A DNA stretch of 64,000 nt from Ga0077555 sp046154645 (GTDB taxonomy: Bacteria > Pseudomonadota > Alphaproteobacteria > Rhizobiales > Hyphomicrobiaceae). Position numbers and translations under genes: made by a program. Positions 43,592 through 53,567 of this stretch are shown in pieces; the stretch's first letter is position 1, and the number at the start of each line of letters is the position of its first letter. The notes below the pieces were generated by a model. It did no database searches. It saw only the letters and a program-made list of their open reading frames with translations, and was not told the origin of the DNA. The stretch lies in contig JBJXDZ010000060.1 of assembly GCA_046154645.1 (NCBI GenBank), forward strand, positions 1-64,000, given 5' to 3'.

Positions 43592-43864
43592 TTAATCCAG
43601 CAGATCCTGATACTCCGGATGCCGCTGGATATAGGCGGCGATGAACGAGCAGCGCGGTATCACTTTCAGGCCTTCCGCCCGCACCACCTCCAGCGCCGCC
43701 TTGGCCAACCGAGAGCCGACGCCGCGGCCTTCCAGCTCCGCCGGCACCTCCGCGTGCAGCAGCGCGATCGTCCCCGGCCCCCGCCGGTAGGTCACGAACG
43801 CGATATGCCCTTCGACCGGCATCTCGAACCGGCTGCTGGCCGCGTTATCCGTAATCTGGCTCAT
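43592..43864 (-). CDS. Small GNAT-family N-acetyltransferase (NATD1/YjdJ type)
   Basis: A 90-residue minimal acetyltransferase. It has AFVTYRRGPGTIALLHAEVP, then the acetyl-CoA loop ELEGRGVGSRLAKAALE (family pattern GxGxGxxL) and PRCSFIAAYIQRHPEYQDLL. Such short GNATs have no firmly known substrate. It is convergent with tupA and divergent from ppdK. Confidence 0.88.
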   Translation of the reverse strand: MSQITDNAASSRFEMPVEGHIAFVTYRRGPGTIALLHAEVPAELEGRGVGSRLAKAALEVVRAEGLKVIPRCSFIAAYIQRHPEYQDLLD

Positions 43865-44150
43865 CCCGTCCTCGCTGCATCACTCAGGCCTCGCGTCGGA
43901 ATATGGTCCTCCGGACGCCCTGTCATCAAGGGCCGCCACCGTCCCCCAACAGCATTGCTTGGCGTGCAAATTGCACCCTAGTCAGCGCATCGGGGCTTGC
44001 TTGGCATCGGCACGCGTCGAGCCGGATCGTTCGGCCAGCGTGCAACGTGACATCGCGTCCCCAGTTTCTTTTTGCACTGCAGCAGCGAGTTCCGCTATGG
44101 ACAGTCACGGTGGCGTCATCATCAGCTTGGATCACGAGAGCGAGCAACCG

Positions 44151-46874
<2,724 letters not shown>

Positions 46875-46896
46875 CGGCGTGCCTTAAAAGTGTGTT

Positions 46897-46927
46897 GCAC
46901 CTTCGGATGCCCAGTGCCAACCGGCGC
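46897..46927 (-). repeat. Dispersed 31-bp repeat, copy C
   Basis: On the minus strand it begins GCGCCGGTTGGCACTGGGCA and ends AAGGTGC. It differs from the copy at 47610 at only three positions. It lies 22 bp after the ppdK stop. Confidence 0.7.
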
Positions 46928-47049
46928 GCGCGCACGGCTCTACGGAAAGCAAAGGGGTGTGCTGGGCCTGTGAAACCACTCCATCCCCGCAACGCCCATA
47001 GTCGGCCACCGCTCGCGCGACGCCGATGCTGCAATCAAACAAGGGGAGC

Positions 47050-47102
47050 GGAGCGGCTGAGCCTCGCTATGTGTGTAGTGTTGGATGCGGCTCAGCCGCT
47101 CC
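47050..47102 (+). other. Strong inverted repeat (14-bp arms)
   Basis: GGAGCGGCTGAGCC at 47050-47063 and its exact complement GGCTCAGCCGCTCC at 47089-47102, separated by 25 bp. Together with the terminator 14 bp further on, it has the look of a structured small RNA or a protected 3' end. Confidence 0.65.
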
Positions 47103-47115
47103 ACTCACGCACGAC

Positions 47116-47133
47116 GGGGGTGGTCCCCCTTTT
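47116..47133 (+). terminator. Rho-independent terminator
   Basis: GGGGG, loop TGGT, CCCCC, then TTTT. It is compact and followed by a T run on the plus strand. It could end ppdK transcription or a small RNA just upstream. Confidence 0.65.
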
Positions 47134-47609
47134 CTGACGGCTGGCATGACAGATCCACATGCATCCGTTCTGAATGCGGACCACTGCTTGTTAGGGCGAT
47201 CTCACGATCGTCACGGCAAGCAGCCATGCCATCGGCGCTGGCTGAGGGGCGCCGCGCTGCAACGTACCCATCGGGCCATCGCAGCACCTATCCGATGCGC
47301 TTGTCCGCTCCAACCAATCTCCCAGCTCGAGCCTGATCCCTTGCGAGAAGCGGATAACAGGGAGAATACCGCAGCAAAACCACTATGGGAATATGTTCCC
47401 ACGTGTTTCATTATTCGCAGAGTTAATTCCATGAGCCGCGCCGCCGGTGGTCGTGTCGGTGCATGACGCGGCGCTAATGCACCCTACGAGCCGAGCCAAA
47501 TCGAGCAGCCCGTAGGGCGCAATAGGCCGCCCTGCCCGCGGCCGAATTGCGCCGACGCAAGCGCATGCCGCGCCGCTCACACTGCCCGTACGTCGGCGTC
47601 AAGCCGCAC

Positions 47610-47640
47610 GCGCCGGTTGGCACTGGGCAACGGAAGGCGC
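47610..47640 (+). repeat. Dispersed 31-bp repeat, copy D (best copy)
   Basis: Begins GCGCCGGTTGGCACTGGGCA and ends AAGGCGC; the first and last five bases are exact complements. It is used as the reference copy for the other three. It lies in the long gap before the SDR gene. Confidence 0.7.
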
Positions 47641-47787
47641 AACAAGAGAGCGCGCGACCCAACGCGAAACCCACGAGCAGATAGCAGTCCTCGCTCCCGT
47701 CTGGTGGGTCGCGCAAGTGCAGGACTTGACCCAACCTGTGCGGCACCCACGTTTCCCTATTCCCTATTCCCTACATCGTGTGCTGTC

Positions 47788-48540
47788 TCAAATCCCCCGC
47801 CCACCTGCCACATCCAATGTCACGCCGGTGATGTAGGCGGCCTGCTCCGACATGAGCCATAGCCCCGCTTCCGCCACTTCCTCGGCAGTACCGCCGCGAC
47901 CCAGCGGCACCGACGCTGCGTTCTTCTTCAAGCGATCCGGCTGTCCGGCACGGGCGTGGATGTCCGTATCGATGAGTCCCGGCCGCAAGCCGTTGACGCG
48001 AATGCCTTCGCCGGCCAACTCCTTGGCCATGCCGACCGTCATCGACTCGACACCGCCTTTCGACGCGGCGTAGTGCACGCAATCGAACGGACCGCCGAGA
48101 CGCGCTGCCATCGACGACAGGTTGACGATAACGCCGCCCTTGCCGCCGAGCCGCGTTGACATGCGCCGTACCGCCTCCTGGTTGGCGACGAAGGCGCCGG
48201 TCAAGTTGATCGCAAGCATGGACTCGAGGTCGGCCACCGAGATGTCGACGAACCGCTTCTGCAGCGCGAAGATGCCGGCGTTGTTGAGAAACGCATCGAC
48301 TGTGCCAAGCTCGCGGTCGACGGTCGCGAACATCGCCTTGATGGCCTCGGGCTTCGCCACGTTGGCTTGGATGGTGACGGCACGCCGTCCGGCCTTGCGC
48401 ACATCGGCAGCCACGGCCTCCGCTGCAGCCTTGTCGCTGCCATAGCCGAGCGCCACGTCATAGCCGCGCGCCGCCCCAAGCCGCGCCGTCGCCGCCCCAA
48501 TGCCACGCGATGCGCCGGTGACGAGAAGAATCTTGCTCAT
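47788..48540 (-). CDS. SDR-family oxidoreductase
   Basis: A 250-residue classical short-chain dehydrogenase. The cofactor motif TGASRGIGAATARLGA lies at residues 8-23, NNAG at about 91-94, the catalytic Ser in VNLSSMAARLGG near 143, and YAASKGG (Tyr about 157, Lys 161). Arg14 and the lack of an acidic residue after beta-2 suggest NADPH. The substrate is unknown. GAGGCAACC precedes the ATG. Confidence 0.9.
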   Translation of the reverse strand: MSKILLVTGASRGIGAATARLGAARGYDVALGYGSDKAAAEAVAADVRKAGRRAVTIQANVAKPEAIKAMFATVDRELGTVDAFLNNAGIFALQKRFVDISVADLESMLAINLTGAFVANQEAVRRMSTRLGGKGGVIVNLSSMAARLGGPFDCVHYAASKGGVESMTVGMAKELAGEGIRVNGLRPGLIDTDIHARAGQPDRLKKNAASVPLGRGGTAEEVAEAGLWLMSEQAAYITGVTLDVAGGRGI

Positions 48541-48759
48541 GGTTGCCTCTGTTGACTGAGTTCAATGACAAGTGTTGCCGGTCCCAGTGGCGCCCGTCAA
48601 TCAACAGTGCTCAATCAAGGCGCCCATTAGCGCTAGTCTTGGTTCGCACTTGCTGGCCTCAGAGACTTCACCGAAAGTATCGGCTAGCGTCGGCGCGATG
48701 GATCAGCCCCCGGCAGCTCTCGGAGCAGCGGTTGGGCCGCCAATTTGCAGGAAGTCTCC

Positions 48760-49299
48760 ATGTGGCAACAAGCACTCGCGAGACGACTCCACGCCGCAAA
48801 GCAGCATTATCCGGCAAGCAACCCACTCCATCGTTTGACAACGCAGCACTTCGCCAACTTGGCCAAGGGGTGCCTGGTCATTGCCCTCGCCATCGTCGCC
48901 ATGCTCGCCATGCTCGCCATGCAGCGTACGCTTTGGAGCGAAACCCGGAGTTATGAGCAACGAGCAACGGAAGTCATAAAGCCGCGTAGGTCCTTTAGTT
49001 TCTCCTCGCAGTGGTATGTGACCTACACATTCCGAGCCTCGAACGGCAGCTACCATTCCGGCCGCGACCCCATCTCCGACCCAAAGCCGTTCATGCCGAG
49101 TCGGGACGACCAGCGCATCCGCGTATTCTATGTCTCCTGGTGGCCAGAGCTCAATCAGTCCGAGATCGGCCAGGGCAACATGCTGTGGTTCGCGCTCAAG
49201 CTACTCTTGCTTGCCATCGTGGTCCGCTCGATGGTTCGGTTCTACCGCACTCACGTGGCTCCACTCGCGAGCGAGCCGCGCCAGACTGAAATCACTTGA
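48760..49299 (+). CDS. DUF3592-like two-helix membrane protein
   Basis: A 179-residue protein with one membrane span near residue 40 (CLVIALAIVAMLAMLAM) and one near 145 (LWFALKLLLLAIVVRSMV). The extracytoplasmic part between them (SSQWYVTYTFRASNGSYHSG, IRVFYVSWWPELNQ) resembles DUF3592. The ATG at 48760 follows AGGAAG; a TTG at 48745 is the alternative. Role unknown. Confidence 0.7.
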   Translation: MWQQALARRLHAAKQHYPASNPLHRLTTQHFANLAKGCLVIALAIVAMLAMLAMQRTLWSETRSYEQRATEVIKPRRSFSFSSQWYVTYTFRASNGSYHSGRDPISDPKPFMPSRDDQRIRVFYVSWWPELNQSEIGQGNMLWFALKLLLLAIVVRSMVRFYRTHVAPLASEPRQTEIT

Positions 49300-49327
49300 G
49301 CGCGGTTTTCATCCTGTGAACACGCCA

Positions 49328-50560
49328 TCACCGCTGCACGTTGCGGCTGCGTACGGGCGTGCCGAACTCGCGATGGCAGATGTCGGCGAGCTTGGCGACG
49401 CCGGCGCGGATGTCTCCCTCGCTCGGATTGGCGAAGCAGAGCCGCAGTCGCGTCTTGCCGTACTCCGCGTCGGTCGCCCACTCGACACCGGGATTGATGG
49501 CGACGCCTTCCTTGCCGGCCACCTGGAACAGCTTCGTCGTGTCGACGCCATCAGGCAGTTTCACCCAGAGGAAAATGCCGCCCTGTGCTGGCTCGAACTC
49601 CGCCGCCGTGCCGAACTCCGCCGACAACGCCTCCGTGAGCACGTCGTACTTGCGTTTCAGGACTTTGCGCAGACCCTTCACGTGGCCGTCGAAATGCTTG
49701 GTCGCATACTCAGCGAGGATCATCTGCTCCAGCGCGCCGGTACCAGCATCCGTCTTGAGACCGAGCAGGTTTCCCATCAGCGGCCATGACGCCACCAGAT
49801 AGCCGAGCCGCAACGCTGGCGCGATCGACTTCGAGAACGAGCCGACATGAATGACGCGATTGTTGTTACCGCATAGCGCCCGGAAAGCCGGTGGCCGCAC
49901 GCCGGTCCAGGTCAGATCGGCATAGCACTCGTCCTCGAAGATCGGCACATCGTGCGCTTCCGAAAGCTTCAGGATTTCGCGGCGGCGCGCCTCGCTCATG
50001 ATGGTGGCGCTAGGGTTATGCACGGTCGGAATGGTGTAGATGTACTTCGGGCTCACGCCCTTCTTTTTGCAGTCGTCGAGCGCATTGGAGAGCGCCGCCG
50101 GGTTCATGCCGTCGTGATCCACCGGCACGCCGATGATGTTGGCTTTCACCCGCTTCAACCGTGTGATGGCGCCGCCGTAGTTGGACTTCTCGATGATCGC
50201 GGTATCGCCAGGCGAGAACAGCGCCGCGTTGACCAGATCCAGTCCCTGCAGCGAACCCGACGTGATGAGGATATCGTCAGCCGTGCACGTTATGCCCGCA
50301 TCGGCCTTGAGCTTGCGCGCCACGAACTCACGCAGCGGGCGATAGCCCTGCGGTCCGCTGTTCAAACCGTAGGTGCCAAGCGTGTGTCCCTCGCGCTCGA
50401 TCACCGTCGCCGCCGCCTTGACCAGCTCGGCCACCGGCACGCTGTCGCAATCGTTGTGGCCACCGACGAAGTTGTACTTCGGGAAGCCGTTGTATTTCAC
50501 CGCCGCTGGCGGCAGGTCGGGGCGCAAACGCTTGGCGTAGTCGAAGGTTTCGGTGGTCAC
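49328..50560 (-). CDS. PLP-dependent aminotransferase (2-aminoadipate / MocR-type class I)
   Basis: A 410-residue fold-type I enzyme without the GntR DNA-binding domain of true MocR regulators. Motifs: ILITSGSLQGLDLVNAALFS, YTIPTVHNPSATIMS with the conserved Asn, IFEDECYADL with the PLP-binding Asp/Tyr, and the Schiff-base Lys in VGSFSKSIAPALRLGYLV near residue 245. I start at GTG 50560, which has GAGGACTT upstream, not at 50611. The next gene upstream ends 48 bp before this start, so the two are probably one operon. Confidence 0.88.
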   Translation of the reverse strand: MTTETFDYAKRLRPDLPPAAVKYNGFPKYNFVGGHNDCDSVPVAELVKAAATVIEREGHTLGTYGLNSGPQGYRPLREFVARKLKADAGITCTADDILITSGSLQGLDLVNAALFSPGDTAIIEKSNYGGAITRLKRVKANIIGVPVDHDGMNPAALSNALDDCKKKGVSPKYIYTIPTVHNPSATIMSEARRREILKLSEAHDVPIFEDECYADLTWTGVRPPAFRALCGNNNRVIHVGSFSKSIAPALRLGYLVASWPLMGNLLGLKTDAGTGALEQMILAEYATKHFDGHVKGLRKVLKRKYDVLTEALSAEFGTAAEFEPAQGGIFLWVKLPDGVDTTKLFQVAGKEGVAINPGVEWATDAEYGKTRLRLCFANPSEGDIRAGVAKLADICHREFGTPVRSRNVQR

Positions 50561-50607
50561 AGGGTAAGTCCTCGTTAGGCGTCTGGTTGTGATGAGATGT
50601 CGGTGGC

Positions 50608-51501
50608 TCACTCCGCCGCGTCGCGCCGTGAGCCCGCATAGCGCTGCTCGGCGTCGTAATAGGCGTCGAACCCGGCGATGCGCTTGATGGCATCGAAGCC
50701 GATCAGCCGCGCTTCTGGATTGCGCCCGGCCTTCATGTCTGCGAGCGTATCCTGCATGGCGCGCATCGCCGCCGACATCAAGGTGAGCGGGAAAATTGCG
50801 ATGCGGAAGCCCAGCTCGTGCAGCTTCTCCATGGACGGGATCGGCGTCTTGCCGCCTTCGACCATGTTTGCCATGTGAATGCCGGGAACTTCGCGCGTAA
50901 TGCGTGCCATCTCGGCCTCGCTCTGCGGTGCTTCGACGAAGAGGATGTCGGCGCCCGCATCTTTGAAGGCTTTGGCGCGCCAGATTGCTTCATCGAGGTT
51001 GTGCGTGCCGCGCGCGTCCGTCCGCGACAGGATGAGAATATCGCCGCCTGCTTTGCGTGCGGCCTCGCGAGCATGCACAGCCGCCTTGATGCGGTCGACA
51101 GCCTCGGCGCGATCGACCACAAGCTTGCCTTTGGTGTGGCCGCAGCGCTTCGGTGCCACCTGATCCTCGATCATGATCGCGGCAGCGCCCGCCTGCGCGT
51201 AGCCCTTCACGGTGCGCTCCACGTTCAGCGCATTGCCGTAACCGGTGTCGCCGTCGGCGATGACCGGGATCGGCGTTGCGGCGCAGATGTTGCGCACCTG
51301 ATCGACCATCTCGCCGTAGGAGATGAGGCCGAGATCCGGTTCCCCGAGGCGGGCAGCGGACACTGCAAACCCACTCATGAACGTGAACGGAAAGCCCGCA
51401 TCGCCGATCATGCGCGCGGACAATGCATCGAACGTGCATGGCACGCGATGGCAGCGGTTTTCGGCAAGCAGCGAGCGCAGCGTCGCGGCGCGGTTGGTCA
51501 T
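50608..51501 (-). CDS. Isocitrate lyase / PEP mutase family enzyme
   Basis: A 297-residue TIM-barrel enzyme. The family core is GDTGYGNALNVERTVKGYAQ and the active-site loop carries KRCGH (KKCGH in isocitrate lyases), followed by RTDARGTHNLDEA. Length and loop fit the oxaloacetate decarboxylase / 2-methylisocitrate lyase / carboxyphosphonoenolpyruvate mutase-like group; the exact substrate is unclear. It lies upstream of, and in line with, the aminotransferase gene. Confidence 0.88.
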   Translation of the reverse strand: MTNRAATLRSLLAENRCHRVPCTFDALSARMIGDAGFPFTFMSGFAVSAARLGEPDLGLISYGEMVDQVRNICAATPIPVIADGDTGYGNALNVERTVKGYAQAGAAAIMIEDQVAPKRCGHTKGKLVVDRAEAVDRIKAAVHAREAARKAGGDILILSRTDARGTHNLDEAIWRAKAFKDAGADILFVEAPQSEAEMARITREVPGIHMANMVEGGKTPIPSMEKLHELGFRIAIFPLTLMSAAMRAMQDTLADMKAGRNPEARLIGFDAIKRIAGFDAYYDAEQRYAGSRRDAAE

Positions 51502-51604
51502 GGGTACGATCCTTTTCGTTCGTTCAACTCAGGCGATGGAAATGAGACCTGTGGGTCTCAACCCGTGGGGGCCAAGGGGCGCAATTCGTCTGCTGCATAC
51601 ACTT

Positions 51605-51751
51605 TCCCCTCCCTAGCGGGGAGGGGTTAGGGGTGGGGAGAAGAACCCACGACGAATGTTTGAGTTTGGCTTGCAGAGGCAAGGTTTTCACTGTTTTCTG
51701 TACTCCAAGCTCGACACCCCACCCCTGACCCCTCCCCTGATGGGAGGGGGA
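51605..51751. repeat. Pair of inverted 36-bp G/C-run repeats
   Basis: Copy 1 (51605-51640) reads TCCCCTCCC...GGGAGGGG then TTAGGGGTGGGG. Copy 2 (51716-51751) is its near-exact reverse complement. They are separated by 75 bp, and each copy also folds on itself. This C-run/G-run motif resembles intergenic repeats of Rhizobiales. The 330-bp gap (51502-51831) between two minus-strand genes contains nothing else I can assign. Confidence 0.7.
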
Positions 51752-51831
51752 TACAAGTAGCGGACGCGCGGGCCAAGGTTAGCCCCAATGAGGGCGGAAC
51801 GCTTGTCGGGTGCGGCAACGCGCGGTCGAGA

Positions 51832-53427
51832 TCACACCGGCACCACATAGCCATCGCGGCGGGGATCGCAACCGCCGATGCGAGCGCCCGTTGCCTGATC
51901 GACGACGACGCCGTGCATGCCGCCGACCTTCATCGTCCAGGCGTCACCCGCCTCCACATCGTGGCCGAGCTTGCGCAGCGCGTCCAATGTCGCAGCCGGG
52001 ATGCGCGATTCCGCATACACCTTGCGACCATCCCACAGCCGCGCGCGAGGCGACTCGATGGCGTCTTGCAGTCCGAGGCCGAAGTCCACCACCTGCACCA
52101 TGGCCTGGGTCTGCGTCTGCTTGATGCCGTAGCTGCCAGGCGTGCCGAGCGCCAACACCGGATTGCCACTCTCTGTCGAGATGCTGGGCGAGACGCACAT
52201 CGGCAATGAACCGCCGGGCTTGGAGCGGTTGGGGCTACCCGGCTGCACGTCGGCCCAATAGAGGAAATTGTTCAGCGTGACGCCCGTCTCCGGCACGATG
52301 ACAGCCGAGCCATAGGGACTGCCGATGCTCTGCGTCACGCACAAGAGATTGCCCTCCCGATCAGCGATCGAGAATGATGTCGTGTGATGCTCGCCGCCCG
52401 TCTCCGGCCCCGGCGCCATCCACTGCTCCGTCGGTCCGGTGATCGGCTTGCCGTCGCGCACGCGGGCCCGCAGCCGCTCGACGTTCGCATCGCTCATGAT
52501 CTCAGCGAGCTTCGCCGGCGTCGGATCGTTGTGTGCGATGCGCTCGCCCGCCGATAGCCGGATGGCACGCCACACCGTATCGAGATGCTGCACGCCATTG
52601 CGTTCCATGGCTTTGACATCGAAACCATCGAGGATGCGCAGCGCCAGCAGGAACTGGAAGCCCTCGCAGGGCGGCGGCGGCACATGCACCGTACGGCCAC
52701 GATAGAGCGCGGTCGCCGGCTCCTTCCACGTCGGCTTGAACGCGGCAATATCCGCCATCGACACCGAGCCGCCGGTCGCCGCCAGATGTGCGACGAGCTT
52801 CTTGTAAAAACTCTCCGGTCCCTTCGCCGCGATCTCCTCGAGCGTGGCAGCCAGCGCCGGTTGCTTCAGGATCCAATTGAGTTTCAAGATCCCCGAACCA
52901 TCGGTGTAGTTCTTCGCCCAGGGGCCATAGAGCGCCGGGAAGCGCTTGATCTCCGGTTCCGTGCCGTTGCTCTCGACGATGTTGAACTCGGTCGCGGGGA
53001 AGCCATCGCGCGCCAGACGAATGGCGGGCGCGAAGGCGTCGGCCAGTGTCAGCTTGCCATAACTCTTCTGTAGCTCCATCCAACCCGCCAGATTGCCTGG
53101 AACGCCCACCGCGGCGGGGCCGCGCAGCAATTGCTCGCGCTTGGAAAACGTTTCGACCGGGAACTTCGCCGGGATCTTCGGCACGAAGTCGAGGGCGCGC
53201 ACCTTCTGCTCTTTGGCAATCCAGCAGGTGGCGAGCCCCATGCCGGCAAGGCTCGACATGTACGGCTCGACCACGTTCAGCGCCGCTGCCGTTGCCACCA
53301 CGGCATCGAACGCATTGCCGCCTCGCGCCAGCATCTGCGCCCCGGCTGACGCCGCATGAGGATGCGCCGCCGCAACCATGCCGTGCATCGAGGAAATGGT
53401 TGGTCGTTTACCCGTCATCGCCGCCAT
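51832..53427 (-). CDS. ggt: Gamma-glutamyltransferase family protein
   Basis: A 531-residue Ntn-hydrolase precursor that self-cleaves before a Thr. The large subunit has GGNAFDAVVATAAALNVVEP and SLAGMGLATCW; the cleavage/nucleophile site is EHHTTSFSIADREGN near residue 345. The small subunit ends with ALGTPGSYGIKQTQ. I see no signal peptide (starts MAAMTGKRPTISSMHGMVAA), unlike the periplasmic E. coli enzyme, so it is probably cytosolic. Substrates could be glutathione or gamma-glutamyl amides. Confidence 0.9.
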   Translation of the reverse strand: MAAMTGKRPTISSMHGMVAAAHPHAASAGAQMLARGGNAFDAVVATAAALNVVEPYMSSLAGMGLATCWIAKEQKVRALDFVPKIPAKFPVETFSKREQLLRGPAAVGVPGNLAGWMELQKSYGKLTLADAFAPAIRLARDGFPATEFNIVESNGTEPEIKRFPALYGPWAKNYTDGSGILKLNWILKQPALAATLEEIAAKGPESFYKKLVAHLAATGGSVSMADIAAFKPTWKEPATALYRGRTVHVPPPPCEGFQFLLALRILDGFDVKAMERNGVQHLDTVWRAIRLSAGERIAHNDPTPAKLAEIMSDANVERLRARVRDGKPITGPTEQWMAPGPETGGEHHTTSFSIADREGNLLCVTQSIGSPYGSAVIVPETGVTLNNFLYWADVQPGSPNRSKPGGSLPMCVSPSISTESGNPVLALGTPGSYGIKQTQTQAMVQVVDFGLGLQDAIESPRARLWDGRKVYAESRIPAATLDALRKLGHDVEAGDAWTMKVGGMHGVVVDQATGARIGGCDPRRDGYVVPV

Positions 53428-53567
53428 GGCCTGCCCCTTCGATCCCGAATGTCTGCACGAGATCGTAAAGGCCGGCGCGGCAAGCGCAAGTGGTTGATGT
53501 CAACGTTGAAGTCAGCAGGCGCCGCCGGCTGCTCATGCCCACGGGTGTCGGGCACGAGCGGGAATGC

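Larger units (their letters stand above)
46875..47787. other. Long gene-free region with hairpins, a terminator and two 31-bp repeats
   Basis: 913 bp between ppdK and the SDR gene. Short ORFs on both strands show no family signature. It holds 31-bp repeats (46897, 47610), a 14-bp inverted repeat (47050/47089), a T-tract terminator (47116) and a small palindrome TGGGAA-tatg-TTCCCA at 47386. The terminator lies 240 bp past ppdK, so either ppdK has a long 3' UTR or a small RNA is encoded here. Confidence 0.5.

Noticed and set aside
46902..47137. Short plus-strand ORFs in the ppdK-SDR gap as genes
   Set aside because: They overlap the 31-bp repeat, the inverted repeat and the terminator, and have no start signals or family resemblance.
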